Under the pieces are notes generated by a model, which worked only from the letters and a program-made list of their open reading frames with translations, ran no database searches and was not told the origin of the DNA. Source: Saccharomyces mikatae IFO 1815 (lineage: Eukaryota > Ascomycota > Saccharomycetes > Saccharomycetales > Saccharomycetaceae). Taken from it: DNA of 64,000 nt. The position numbers and the translations under genes are program-made. The stretch covers positions 310,001-374,000 of the forward strand of contig NC_079265.1 in the NCBI RefSeq assembly GCF_947241705.1, in the 5' to 3' direction. Positions 11,176 through 23,097 of this stretch are shown here, in pieces. How positions within the stretch are numbered: position 1 is the first letter of the stretch; every line of letters begins with the position of its first letter.

Positions 11176-13833
11176 TCACTTCTCTGGATAAGGTTTCCTT
11201 TCCAAAGAGCATTTCATTTCATGTGAGTTCAATTTTGCCAAATCGTCAAAACTCTTGGGACAGTGGGAGCACTTGTATTTTTTTTTATGGGTCTTGATAT
11301 GCTTGCTCAAATTCGATGATTCGTTAAATCGCTTACCACAAATCTTGCATTGTAAGGGCTTTTCGCCAGTATGAGTTCTTATATGAATTTTTAAAGAACT
11401 TGATATGGAGAATTTTTTATTACAAATGTCACATTTATAAGGCTTTTCGCCTGAATGTGTTCTGGTATGCTGAACTAAAGTTTCTTCGCTTGAAAAGCAC
11501 CTTTTACAAGTCTTGCACTTATAAGGTTTGTATTTTGAATGAACTTTTAAATGACGGATTAATTTTTGTCTTTGGGGGAATGTACGATGGCAGTCATGCC
11601 ATAGACATTGATATTCAGATTTACCTCGCGTTAAGTGTACTGCTTCCAAATGGTCGTTTAACTCTTGAGCGTTGGAAAATGATGTATTGCAATTGTTCCA
11701 TTGGCAAACCACTTGTTCCGGTTGCTTGAGTGGTGGTATATTTGATACATCATTTATCGATAACGTCAGATCAGGTGCTTCATCAGATTTAGGGACTTCA
11801 TGCACTTGTGGGTTCGGACAATGTAGTAAATGGTGTTTTACCTTTGACACATCGTCAGGCAATAATGAATCTGGGTTGGCAAATTGGATATCAAAATTGA
11901 TGCCATGTTGGCAATTGATATGGTTGACAATAGAGCATGTATCATCTCCAAGGAAATCACAATCCTCCCAGTTGCAAGCTAATGGTTCCATAGGATCTTT
12001 GAAATCCTGTGACACATGGTCCTTTAAAAGATGCCTTTGCAGATCAAACAATGAACTGCAGGATTCAGGGCATTCTTTCCATTTACATTTTAGGTCATTG
12101 TTTTTCTCTTCCTTGAAACACCAGTTGAAGTTTATGGTGCTTATTGTTTGTACGGGAGGAGAGATGCTAGAAGATAATGAGTCTTCCAAAGAGCTGAAAT
12201 CAGCAGAATCAAGATCCTTTGTAGGCCAAGATTTACGGTTTTTTTGATTCTGATGAATGGCTTTAGGTAGTAAGGGTGGTTCACTTTGATTTCTAAACCT
12301 TTCGTAACTATACTCTTTTGAAATTAACTCATTCAAATCATTATTGGTTAGGTCAGTTTCTATGTTCGCCGTACCAGCTGAATTGCTAATACTACTGGCT
12401 CTGTTTGGTTTGTGAGAATGTAACTGTATTCTGTGATGATGGTGTTGATGATCGGTTGCAGTTGCATCAGCTGTGGTGTCGATATTTTCATTAGTGTTGT
12501 TTTTGGGGTTGCATCTGTTGATGCTTGATAATAAAAGATTCATTGTTTGATTACCGCTACCATGATTTCCTGCTCCTAAATCACCATCATTGACACCAGC
12601 ACCCGCGTGACTATGGTTGTGGTGACTTATGTGTTTTCCAAAGGGTACTTCATATAAGGAAGATATACTACATAGATCTTCCAAAATCTTCAAATCCATA
12701 TCTGTATTTAAAATATGTTCGTGATAAGCATAATTTACGCCTTGCGAAGTGTTGGTAGGTAGTGGTAGAGTTGAATGTTTTGGGGACAGCTGAGGTTTCT
12801 TGAAGTCTAAATGCATGTGCTTGGAGCACGGTTGATTATCCGTTTTTTCCTCACAAAACTTACAGTATTTATGGAAAAAGTCATCACTATTTAATGACTG
12901 GTTTTCTTCAGCAGACTTATGGCCGGTGGTCACGCTCGTGGTAGCGGTGCATGAGGTATCACAAGTTAGATCACAATCAATATCTGATAAGTGGGACATC
13001 AGTTGAGAGAAGCTATCAGACACATTACCATTATGGACGTGACCTTCATGAGCGTTAGCATTGTCGTACTGCTCATGGACGTTGAAATTCGACATTAAGT
13101 GGTCATTTTTCACATCTGTGAATATTATAACATCGTTAACGTCTTCATGCTTAGACTTCCTTGTCGATCCGTCAAGTTTATCTTGTTCTATACTAATCTC
13201 ATCTTTGGGATGGCTTTCGTCGCAACAGATTTCCAAAATCTTGGGAGTACAATAACAATCATCAGATTCCGATTGTGAGTTGAGTTTGTTTTTCTTTGCC
13301 GAGGGCAGTAGTATCAAATCGTCGTTAAACCAAGAATCCTTCCTACGTGGTATGTGCCCTTTAGCATCTTGCAGAGTACTTGTACGATTGGTAAATGCCG
13401 AATGGTAAGTGTTGGTAGAAGAGTTATTATTAACGTTATACGTCGTGGTATCTTTATATTTCGCTAATGAAGCATTATTGTGGTAGTTCAAGAATTCGAA
13501 ATGTTGGCAATCAGCGTACTCTTTACATTTCTCATTAGTATGGCAACTACCCATATCATGGCCAGCTCGCGGTTCAAAATCCGTAGTAGCGGCGGTCGCT
13601 GCTGCTTCTGTAGATGTTGCTGCTGCTACTAAGACACCACTGTCGTCCACAGGCGCATTGTGATGTAGATGACCATGGATATAGGTCATGTTATTGTAGT
13701 TATGAATGTGTCCGTGGACAATGCCTTCTTTGCTCATGGTTGGAGCATCTGGTTTGGCAGAAGCAGCTGTGGCTGTGGTCGTGACCATCGAATCATCGCG
13801 CTTTGGAGAGTCCCTGGGAGTCAACGCATCCAT
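11176..13833 (-). CDS. ZAP1: ZAP1, zinc-responsive C2H2 transcription activator
   Basis: Encodes 885 residues from ATG 13833 (MDALTPRDSPKRDD); S. cerevisiae Zap1 is about 880. Zap1 senses zinc and activates uptake and storage genes when zinc is low. Seven C2H2 fingers are seen: two upstream sensor fingers (CKWKEC and CNWEDC, about 579-645) and five near the C-terminus (CQWNNC, CLWHDC, CKTCKRC, CDICNKK, CKICGKR). After them comes an eighth C-x2-C-H-C-like unit (CSHCPKSFDDLAKLNSHEMKC region). The N-terminal 550 residues form a long His-, Cys- and Asn-rich activation region (for example HGHIHNYNN, DHQHHHHRI), which fits zinc sensing. A zinc-response-like site lies upstream, consistent with known autoregulation. 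Confidence 0.96.
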   Translation of the reverse strand: MDALTPRDSPKRDDSMVTTTATAASAKPDAPTMSKEGIVHGHIHNYNNMTYIHGHLHHNAPVDDSGVLVAAATSTEAAATAATTDFEPRAGHDMGSCHTNEKCKEYADCQHFEFLNYHNNASLAKYKDTTTYNVNNNSSTNTYHSAFTNRTSTLQDAKGHIPRRKDSWFNDDLILLPSAKKNKLNSQSESDDCYCTPKILEICCDESHPKDEISIEQDKLDGSTRKSKHEDVNDVIIFTDVKNDHLMSNFNVHEQYDNANAHEGHVHNGNVSDSFSQLMSHLSDIDCDLTCDTSCTATTSVTTGHKSAEENQSLNSDDFFHKYCKFCEEKTDNQPCSKHMHLDFKKPQLSPKHSTLPLPTNTSQGVNYAYHEHILNTDMDLKILEDLCSISSLYEVPFGKHISHHNHSHAGAGVNDGDLGAGNHGSGNQTMNLLLSSINRCNPKNNTNENIDTTADATATDHQHHHHRIQLHSHKPNRASSISNSAGTANIETDLTNNDLNELISKEYSYERFRNQSEPPLLPKAIHQNQKNRKSWPTKDLDSADFSSLEDSLSSSISPPVQTISTINFNWCFKEEKNNDLKCKWKECPESCSSLFDLQRHLLKDHVSQDFKDPMEPLACNWEDCDFLGDDTCSIVNHINCQHGINFDIQFANPDSLLPDDVSKVKHHLLHCPNPQVHEVPKSDEAPDLTLSINDVSNIPPLKQPEQVVCQWNNCNTSFSNAQELNDHLEAVHLTRGKSEYQCLWHDCHRTFPQRQKLIRHLKVHSKYKPYKCKTCKRCFSSEETLVQHTRTHSGEKPYKCDICNKKFSISSSLKIHIRTHTGEKPLQCKICGKRFNESSNLSKHIKTHKKKYKCSHCPKSFDDLAKLNSHEMKCSLERKPYPEK

Positions 13834-13964
13834 TAGATCTTATCCTTCTTATATTTATAAAACATAACCCCAGAGAGAATAAACTGTAAGGGCCTTGATA
13901 TTACTGCACCTGCTTCCGTTGTCAGAGCAGTTGTGTCTTATATTGCCAAGCACGTTTTATCGTG

Positions 13965-13975
13965 ACCTTTAGGGT
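13965..13975. promoter_or_regulatory. Zinc-responsive element-like site in the ZAP1 promoter
   Basis: The sequence ACCTTTAGGGT differs at one base from the ZRE consensus ACCTTNAAGGT and lies about 130 bases upstream of the ZAP1 start. Zap1 is known to activate its own gene through a ZRE, so the position fits. The divergent gene LOG1 starts about 140 bases to the right and could share the site. Confidence 0.7.
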
Positions 13976-14112
13976 AGATGGCTGCTGCCAGTTATTCCGT
14001 GTGCAGTGATAGGTAGTCATATTTTGGTCCCTTAAGGATACAGAATTATTCCATAGTTGAATAGTATGAACCCCAGATTAAATCGTAGGCAATCGAGGAG
14101 TACGAAACGACG

Positions 14113-14853
14113 ATGACAATGGAAAGCAGTTGTGGTAACAATGGTAAAAATAGCCAAGCAGGAACCAAGTCCGTATGCGTTTATTGCGGGTCTTCATTTG
14201 GATCTAAGGCGCTGTACTCTGAGAGTGCGGAACAATTAGGAGCCCTTTTCTATGAGCTTGGATGGAAACTGGTATACGGAGGAGGGACGACCGGTCTGAT
14301 GGGCAAGATAGCAAGATCAACCATGGGTCCCGATTTAAGCGGGCAGGTGCATGGTATCATCCCAAACGCACTTGTGTCCAAGGAAAGGAGTGACGAGGAT
14401 GAAAAAGATGTTAACAAGGCATTGTTGGAGTCTGTAGAAAACCATAAGGGCTCTACTCCTATTTCTAAAGAATATGGTAACACTACAATCGTACCAGATA
14501 TGCATACCAGGAAGAGAATGATGGCCGATTTGAGTGATGCTTTTGTGGCCATGCCTGGTGGGTATGGGACTTTTGAAGAAATCATGGAATGTATCACGTG
14601 GTCTCAACTGGGTATTCACAACAAACCAATCATTTTGTTCAACATTGATGGCTTCTACGACAAACTATTGGATTTTCTTAAACATTCTATTGAAGAGTGT
14701 TTCATTAGTGCGAAAAATGGTGAAATCGTGCAAGTTGCTTCCACCCCACAAGAAGTTGTTGATAAAATAAAAAAATACGTGGTTCCTGAAGGTCGCTTTA
14801 ATTTGAATTGGAGCGACGAAGGTCACGCTTATGAAAATTGTGCCAAACAATGA
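14113..14853 (+). CDS. LOG1: LOG1, LOG-family nucleoside 5'-monophosphate phosphoribohydrolase
   Basis: Encodes 246 residues from ATG 14113 ([10 protein letters not shown]); a second Met lies two codons on. The Rossmann-like LOG fold is clear: [10 protein letters not shown] near residue 21, GGGTTGLMG at 56-64, and the family signature PGGYGTFEE at 148-156 with the catalytic Glu and the upstream Arg of HTRKRMM. The family cleaves ribose phosphate from N6-modified AMP (cytokinin activation in plants). In yeast it is a putative hydrolase linked to purine-analogue resistance. It is transcribed divergently from ZAP1 across about 280 bases. Confidence 0.93.
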   Translation: MTMESSCGNNGKNSQAGTKSVCVYCGSSFGSKALYSESAEQLGALFYELGWKLVYGGGTTGLMGKIARSTMGPDLSGQVHGIIPNALVSKERSDEDEKDVNKALLESVENHKGSTPISKEYGNTTIVPDMHTRKRMMADLSDAFVAMPGGYGTFEEIMECITWSQLGIHNKPIILFNIDGFYDKLLDFLKHSIEECFISAKNGEIVQVASTPQEVVDKIKKYVVPEGRFNLNWSDEGHAYENCAKQ

Positions 14854-15025
14854 AGGTAGAATGCATACAACTGTATATTTAGTTTGATGATTTGTATAGA
14901 TAGTATAGTGTAGAATCCAAATTTTCAGGAACTACTTTTATGAGCCCGAAGTCTGAAAAAATAGTCTTGACGATGAAGACATCATATAGCCTCAAGACAC
15001 ATTATTCTAAGAACCCCAGTACAAT

Positions 15026-16468
15026 ATGTCCTCTGAATCGGAAAAACCTGTTGCTAAGGCTGTGAGGAAGCCTGGTTATACCAATCCAGCTTTTAAAGCT
15101 CTTGGTATACCCGCCTTAAGACTGCCTTCTCGAAACTGGATGATCTTCTGGTCTGTGTTAACGGTGTCTATTGGGGGCATAGCTTACGATAAATACAGAC
15201 AACGTCAGATCTTGGACCATGCAACAGGCTTGGTAGAGCCCTTGGCCGAAGAAGCCATGGAGGTAGATAAAATTCCACGGAAGATCACTGTTTTTATTGC
15301 ACCTCCTCCAAACGATTATCTTGAGAGTTCATTGAAAATTTGGAGACGTTACGTTAAACCTGTATTGTATTATGCAGGGCTGGACTACGAAATAGTTCAA
15401 GAAGACAGACAAGGGACTATCAGAACTAACGTAGCTAACAGAATCAGACAATTGAGAAAGGAAATAATGGCACTGGTGGATGAACAGTCACTAAAGGAGA
15501 CCACACAAACGGAAACGGTAACAAAAATAAACAGTCCCTTGTCAAGTAAAGTTTCAGCACTACTACCCTTCCGTAAAGCTGTCTCAGATGCTCCGGCTGA
15601 AGATGAGTTCTTTGATCCAGAAATTGGTAAACAGTTCAAGAAAAACTTTGATTGGAGGAATATTATTGGTATTTTCTATACAATGCCAAAACCAACGCGT
15701 ATAATAAGTGAAGATTCACTCGTAAAAGACCCTATATTATCCGGTGGTGTTATTTGTTTAGGTAGAGGTGCGTATAAGGAGTATATCGCAGGTATACACG
15801 AAGGTTTACTAGGGCCTATTGAAAAAGCCGAAGAACCTGAACCTACTGAACCTAAGATAACTCAAGAGACTGATAGTACTGGGAAGGAATCGATGGAAGA
15901 TGGATCTAATTCTACTACATTGTTGGATGTTAAGAAAGAGACCGACTCGGAAAGTACAGTAGTACAAGAAGATCTTAAGTTAGATGAGGAAGGCGTTCCA
16001 AATGATTCGCAAATTTTTATGAAACCTTTCATAGCCCCAGATCAATATTCTGAGCTGAAAATTGCTCCAGAATTACAAACTCCGAATGGTGAGTTCGTAA
16101 GAGACCCCACTACAAATATCCCACTTCTCATTAATCAACCGTTACTTGTCATTCCAATACCCAACTTGATAGGTTTCTCCACTATTCCGAGAAGAATACA
16201 TCGTTTTTACCAAAAACGTTACTACGTAGAGGATGTGTGCTCAAATGTAGTAAACTGTGTTCGACAGTCGCATATTAGACCGTTCGACATTTCAAAAGAT
16301 ATTGATTTGGCAAAAGATGAGGAAAAAGATTGGCCACAGAATTGGGTGAAAAAAGGTAAAGAAAAGAATAGTGAATGGACTCAAGAATTAGTGTGTGATT
16401 CCAGAATCACTAAACATATGTTTGTTTATGAGAAGCCCTCCAAGGAAGAGTCCCCATCAAGTATTTAG
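15026..16468 (+). CDS. TIM54: TIM54, subunit of the TIM22 inner-membrane insertion complex
   Basis: Encodes 480 residues from ATG 15026 (MSSESEKPVAKAVRKPG), close to the 478 of S. cerevisiae. There is one membrane segment near residues 38-58 (NWMIFWSVLTVSIGGIAYDK) after a basic N-terminus, then a large soluble domain that should face the intermembrane space. An acidic linker (about 275-325, EEPEPTEPKI) splits the conserved blocks. Tim54 is needed for integrity of the TIM22 translocase, which inserts carrier proteins, and for assembly of the Yme1 protease. Confidence 0.94.
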   Translation: MSSESEKPVAKAVRKPGYTNPAFKALGIPALRLPSRNWMIFWSVLTVSIGGIAYDKYRQRQILDHATGLVEPLAEEAMEVDKIPRKITVFIAPPPNDYLESSLKIWRRYVKPVLYYAGLDYEIVQEDRQGTIRTNVANRIRQLRKEIMALVDEQSLKETTQTETVTKINSPLSSKVSALLPFRKAVSDAPAEDEFFDPEIGKQFKKNFDWRNIIGIFYTMPKPTRIISEDSLVKDPILSGGVICLGRGAYKEYIAGIHEGLLGPIEKAEEPEPTEPKITQETDSTGKESMEDGSNSTTLLDVKKETDSESTVVQEDLKLDEEGVPNDSQIFMKPFIAPDQYSELKIAPELQTPNGEFVRDPTTNIPLLINQPLLVIPIPNLIGFSTIPRRIHRFYQKRYYVEDVCSNVVNCVRQSHIRPFDISKDIDLAKDEEKDWPQNWVKKGKEKNSEWTQELVCDSRITKHMFVYEKPSKEESPSSI

Positions 16469-16581
16469 TGGTTATATATACTGAGTTTTATCATCATACA
16501 CGATCATACTTGTTTTTAACATATACCAAGCCCTTTTCGAGGATTTCCCTTTACTAATGTTGAAGTAATTCTTACATATAA

Positions 16582-16601
16582 GTATATATATATATATATA
16601 C
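16582..16601. repeat. Palindromic (AT)n run before PEP8
   Basis: A run of alternating T and A flanked by AG and CT that reads the same on both strands, between TIM54 and PEP8 about 70 bases before the PEP8 start. It may serve as a TATA region or terminator for the upstream gene. Confidence 0.5.
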
Positions 16602-16665
16602 TCTCTGTAAATATAATGAAATGTGCACATTGTAACAAGACATAAATACTACTATTATCAAAATT

Positions 16666-17805
16666 ATGAGCATTTTTTTCAAGTCACCAATTGATATCGA
16701 GATTCTTTTCGATAATGAGGAATCTCGCAAACATGTCGATGTTGCAACAAGAACAAGCAATTCCAGTTATAAATCAATGAAGGAAAGCCTACCAGTTTAT
16801 GAAGATGGCGAGTCCCTAGGTGGGATTGTTACTTTGAGGGTTCGCGATGGTAAAAAGGTAGAACACCTGGGCATAAAAGTGTCTGTCATTGGATCCATTG
16901 ATATGATAAAATCTCATAGTAGTGGTACCTCCTCTACCAAAAAGGCTACTTCTAGCACATCATCTACCTCTTCTAATGTTTCAGCAGACGTACGGAAAAA
17001 CTCTGTTGATCAGTTTTTGTGTCAAAGTTATGACCTTTGTTCTGCAGGTGAATTACAACATTCTCAAAGCTTTCCGTTCCTCTTTAGAGATTTGAGTAAA
17101 AGATACGAGTCCTATAAAGGCAGAAATGTGGATGTAGCATACTTTGTTAAAGTTACCGTCATGAGGAAATCTACTGACATTTCTAAAGTAAAGAGATTTT
17201 GGGTCTATCTTTATAACAGTATAACGACTGCGCCAAACACTCTTTCTGCGAACGAGATACAATCAAACCCTAAAGATATCAAAAGTGAAAGTAATACAGC
17301 AGATAATGCTAATCAAAATAAATCGATAAAGGGTGCTCAAGGTGGAGCGGCAGACGGTAACCAAGTTTTACCTATATCACATTCAGGCAATGAACCCAAA
17401 CCTGTTAGATTAGATATTGGTATAGAAAATTGTCTTCACATTGAATTCGAATATGCCAAACCCCAATACAGTTTAAAAGAGGTCATTGTAGGACGTATAT
17501 ATTTCCTTTTAACAAGATTAAGGATAAAACATATGGAATTAAGCCTAATTACAAGAGAATCCTCCGGCCTACAAACTTCTAATGTGATGACGGATTCGAC
17601 AGCTATCCGATATGAAATTATGGACGGATCTTCGGTGAAAGGTGAGACTATTCCTATAAGATTATTCTTGAGCGGGTATGACTTGACGCCCAATATGAGT
17701 TGTAATTACTTTAACGTCAAGAATTATTTAAGCCTAGTTATCATCGATGAAGACGGCAGAAGATACTTTAAACAGTCTGAAATTACATTGTACCGTACGC
17801 GGTAA
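16666..17805 (+). CDS. PEP8: PEP8/VPS26, retromer cargo-recognition subunit
   Basis: Encodes 379 residues from ATG 16666 (MSIFFKSPIDIEILFDN), the size of yeast Vps26. The two-lobed arrestin-like fold is indicated by the N-terminal beta blocks (YEDGESLGGIVTLRVRDG, VEHLGIKVSVIGSIDM) and the C-terminal lobe (PIRLFLSGYDLTPNM). Two low-complexity insertions are typical of the yeast protein: a Ser/Thr-rich one near residues 84-105 and an Asn/Gly-rich one near 200-245. Vps26 works with Vps35 and Vps29 to return Vps10 from endosome to Golgi. The sorting nexin gene SNX4 at the right end of the window acts in a separate endosomal recycling route. Confidence 0.96.
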   Translation: MSIFFKSPIDIEILFDNEESRKHVDVATRTSNSSYKSMKESLPVYEDGESLGGIVTLRVRDGKKVEHLGIKVSVIGSIDMIKSHSSGTSSTKKATSSTSSTSSNVSADVRKNSVDQFLCQSYDLCSAGELQHSQSFPFLFRDLSKRYESYKGRNVDVAYFVKVTVMRKSTDISKVKRFWVYLYNSITTAPNTLSANEIQSNPKDIKSESNTADNANQNKSIKGAQGGAADGNQVLPISHSGNEPKPVRLDIGIENCLHIEFEYAKPQYSLKEVIVGRIYFLLTRLRIKHMELSLITRESSGLQTSNVMTDSTAIRYEIMDGSSVKGETIPIRLFLSGYDLTPNMSCNYFNVKNYLSLVIIDEDGRRYFKQSEITLYRTR

Positions 17806-19876
<2,071 letters not shown>

Positions 19877-20373
19877 ATAGAGCGATCATGATGATAATGA
19901 TTTTTTATATACGTAAATACTACTATCTTTGAGAAGACATAAATAAGTAGATACTACTTTTTAAGCCAAGATGAGTATAGGCATTCGATTTCCCTTTTAT
20001 TATCTTTTTGCAGACGTAGTTATCAGTTGTTACTATTCTTTTTAGTATCGAATGTAAAAACGTCGGCGGTTAAAAATTGATTACCCTGGATTTTGTGGGT
20101 TGAGGATTTGGGAATTTTCCTTTTTAAGAAATAAGTAAACAGCATTATGCAGCCTTGAAAAAAACACACATATCCATAGTATGTGACTATTGACAAAGGT
20201 TCTATAATTCTTTGAAGATTTGAACATTTAGATTAAGGTTGGTGGCACGCACTCCTGGTTCATTTCTGGTCTTGACGTTTATTATCTTGTTACGCACTCT
20301 AAACACGAAAGCATTTCCGGGATAGCATCATTTTGCCTTGAGTAGTATATTGAGAACAAAATCATACTCTCAT
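19877..20373. other. Intergenic region TDH1 to IRC8
   Basis: About 500 bases with the TDH1 3' region (T-rich, TTTTTTATATACG) and the IRC8 promoter. No RNA gene or repeat is recognised. Confidence 0.5.
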
Positions 20374-22818
20374 ATGTGCCAGAATTCTGTTAGGAGTGGC
20401 AATAAGGCTAGGTTTTTGGGGATTAGGTTTGGAAGTGCTCTTCTCTCAACTGCCACAGGTGCAATTGCTATCGCGCTATTGTGTAAGTTCCCTGACACTA
20501 AAGCCGTATTGATAGTTATTGTATGTTCGACATTGCTATATGGAATACCGTCATTGATATCATTCATCACAGAGACAGTATTTGCACCTGGTAAGTTCCA
20601 TATTGGGTATTTTTACAACATTCTTAATTTTGCATTACCATTGATCACCTTGGGCTGTACAGTAGATTATTTTCATAATACTCTGAGGGAACCAATGTCT
20701 ATACAAAACGAGTCTCATAGAGTCTATATCACAACATTAGATTCGTTGTTAATTTTCACTCTCTTCACTAATGGTATACAGTTAGGATTCTTTCTGAAGG
20801 ATGGTAATACGATCAATATTGGTAGTTCGTCCAACGATATGAATATGGATCAGTACGATAAAGAAGAAAATATGGTGGAAAATGGTAGGTTTGTACCACT
20901 TAAAAATTCATCACAAACCTTAACACCAGATTTAGAGATATTACATGGTTGCCCAAGTAAAATGAATGGAGTAGCGTGGCTGATCAATGAACTCTCTACA
21001 AGCTCGAATACAAAGGAAAACAGAACAATAGTGTCAGATCAAAATTCAAACTGCTCAGTTATTCGACACAACCTGGGCCCGATTAGTTCCAGCAAGTATC
21101 CAAAAAAGCCATCGTATTCGCATTTTTCTAAATTAAAAAGATACAATAGTTTCTTTCTAGGCCCTATAGAAAATAGGTGCAGGAAAAATACACAACACGC
21201 TGCTAAGGTTCCAAAAGAAAAGAAAAACAACCACAGAAATAGCCAGTATGTGTCTAGATTATCAACCATATCAGATATCTCGAAAAGTTTTTTAAATTTC
21301 TTGGCATTAAATGAGAAAAACGGGAACAACGTTTCTACTGCGAAAACATTAAGTGAAGGAAGAACATCGATAATCATCAACGAAGGAAATAATACTTTGA
21401 AATGCAAAACTCCCCATGATTCACACACTATTGAATCTCCAAATTTGGAGTTAGAAAGAGAGGCCATTGGAAGAATTAATAGTGCCTTACTTCCTGCCTG
21501 TTTAAGAGTAACAGATAAAATTAGCTCCCCTCAACAAAGTGCTCAAAATGAAGAATCATACCAAATAACACCATTGATACCCCAGATGGAATGCGAGGAT
21601 GATTTCTACGTGCAAGATATTTTAATGACTAACGAACTACAAGATATTCCACAAGTCCCAAGAATAGCATCAGATACGGAAGGTGATTCTGAACAAGAGT
21701 ATACTAAACACGTGGATTTACCAGCACGCGTCACCTTAGAAATGTGGGAAAAAGACCAGGAAAATATACTTCGAAAAGTAACAACGAACCTGGATGATAG
21801 TAAATTATTATCCCCCTTCCGATTTACCCCCAATAGCGACATGAATCCAAGTGCATCTGCAGAATTGGAAGTAGAATTGCATACACAAAATAACTTTAGT
21901 TTCCCCTTCAAACATGAAGGTTTGCAAATTGCCACATCAGATCAAATTAATCAACAAGAATTCAAAGCTTCAGATACTATTAGTGAGCTAGATGAATATT
22001 TGCACGATGCAAGCATCCAAGAAGAGGATGCAAGTCATCTGATCGAAAGCAGTTTGAACCAGAACAACTTATCTTCTGTTACTATTGACAGTGTTCCCAA
22101 AGAAACGGCTAGGTTTAGTACAAGGCACTCACCAACCAAATCGATAATTTCCATGATGAGCGGATCAGGAAGTGTCAAGCACCAACATTCACATAGCACT
22201 CTAAATAACTTCCTTACTGGTCATTCAAGAAATAATTCTCAAATAAACCAACTATTACAAGGATCTTCTTCTAATATAGTGTCCAACACCTCACCACATT
22301 CGTCTCCAACTAAGTCATTGAGAATGAGATTCGGAAAGAAACTGTCATTATCGAACATCTCTGATACAATGTCACCATACGAGAGTAATCCAGCAGATTC
22401 ATTTAACTATTCATTTAGCCATGATCGCAAAAAAAATCAGAGTATAGATTTTAGCTACGTGCGTACCTTGCAAAGCAGCCACTCACCTACAAAATCTGCT
22501 TCAGGAAATTCACGTCGCGATTCCTTAAATAATGGCAGACCCCATAGTGTTGTTAACGAAAGAGCGCTTAGAACAGCAAGTACCTTATTTTACCTCCAAC
22601 AAAATAATGCCACGCGTACATTAGATGGAGAAGAGCCGCCATTGGAAGCACCAAAATCCATACGATCATTATCAAGTGGTTCTGAGCAAGAATCTGCAGG
22701 ATCTGGAGCTGGTTATCCAGAAGTAGTCTTTAGTGAGTATGATAGAGAAAAATGGAATGTTTTGAAAAATTTAAGACAAATAGAGCCAGAGGTAACTATA
22801 AAGAGCGGGCTTATTTAA
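20374..22818 (+). CDS. IRC8: IRC8, bud-tip membrane protein of unknown function
   Basis: From ATG 20374 (MCQNSVRSGNKARFLG) the protein has 814 residues; S. cerevisiae Irc8 is about 822. The frame is open twelve codons further to a TTG at 20338, so an N-terminal extension on a non-ATG start or a lost ATG cannot be excluded. Four hydrophobic segments lie in the first 150 residues (for example LLSTATGAIAIALL, AVLIVIVCSTLLYGIPSLI). The remaining 650 residues are hydrophilic and rich in Ser, Asn and His, with repeated HSPTKS-type motifs (SPTKSII, SPTKSLR, SPTKSAS) that look like proline-directed phosphosites. The yeast protein is reported at the bud tip and its loss raises Rad52 foci. Biochemical function is unknown. 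Confidence 0.88.
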   Translation: MCQNSVRSGNKARFLGIRFGSALLSTATGAIAIALLCKFPDTKAVLIVIVCSTLLYGIPSLISFITETVFAPGKFHIGYFYNILNFALPLITLGCTVDYFHNTLREPMSIQNESHRVYITTLDSLLIFTLFTNGIQLGFFLKDGNTINIGSSSNDMNMDQYDKEENMVENGRFVPLKNSSQTLTPDLEILHGCPSKMNGVAWLINELSTSSNTKENRTIVSDQNSNCSVIRHNLGPISSSKYPKKPSYSHFSKLKRYNSFFLGPIENRCRKNTQHAAKVPKEKKNNHRNSQYVSRLSTISDISKSFLNFLALNEKNGNNVSTAKTLSEGRTSIIINEGNNTLKCKTPHDSHTIESPNLELEREAIGRINSALLPACLRVTDKISSPQQSAQNEESYQITPLIPQMECEDDFYVQDILMTNELQDIPQVPRIASDTEGDSEQEYTKHVDLPARVTLEMWEKDQENILRKVTTNLDDSKLLSPFRFTPNSDMNPSASAELEVELHTQNNFSFPFKHEGLQIATSDQINQQEFKASDTISELDEYLHDASIQEEDASHLIESSLNQNNLSSVTIDSVPKETARFSTRHSPTKSIISMMSGSGSVKHQHSHSTLNNFLTGHSRNNSQINQLLQGSSSNIVSNTSPHSSPTKSLRMRFGKKLSLSNISDTMSPYESNPADSFNYSFSHDRKKNQSIDFSYVRTLQSSHSPTKSASGNSRRDSLNNGRPHSVVNERALRTASTLFYLQQNNATRTLDGEEPPLEAPKSIRSLSSGSEQESAGSGAGYPEVVFSEYDREKWNVLKNLRQIEPEVTIKSGLI

Positions 22819-23097
22819 TAAACTAAGTTTTCTATAATTAATAGACGAACTGAGTAATATTTTATATAACAAAGATACCCAATTCTGCCAAGTAGAAAGT
22901 GCTGAATGCAAAGGATTGATTCCGTATAACACGATTTTTATTTTTTTTTCTACTTTTTTTGCGATGAGATCCATCTAATGGAAGAAGAACAGTAGTGCAT
23001 AGCATAAGCTACTATCTTACAGCCTTAGATCTAAGGTGCTTATCTTTTCCTTCGCATATTCTTAACACCTACAAGACATATATATTATATTCAAAGG

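Noticed and set aside
11672-12247. 191-codon frame antisense to ZAP1
   Set aside because: Lies wholly within the ZAP1 zinc-finger region on the other strand and has no features of its own.
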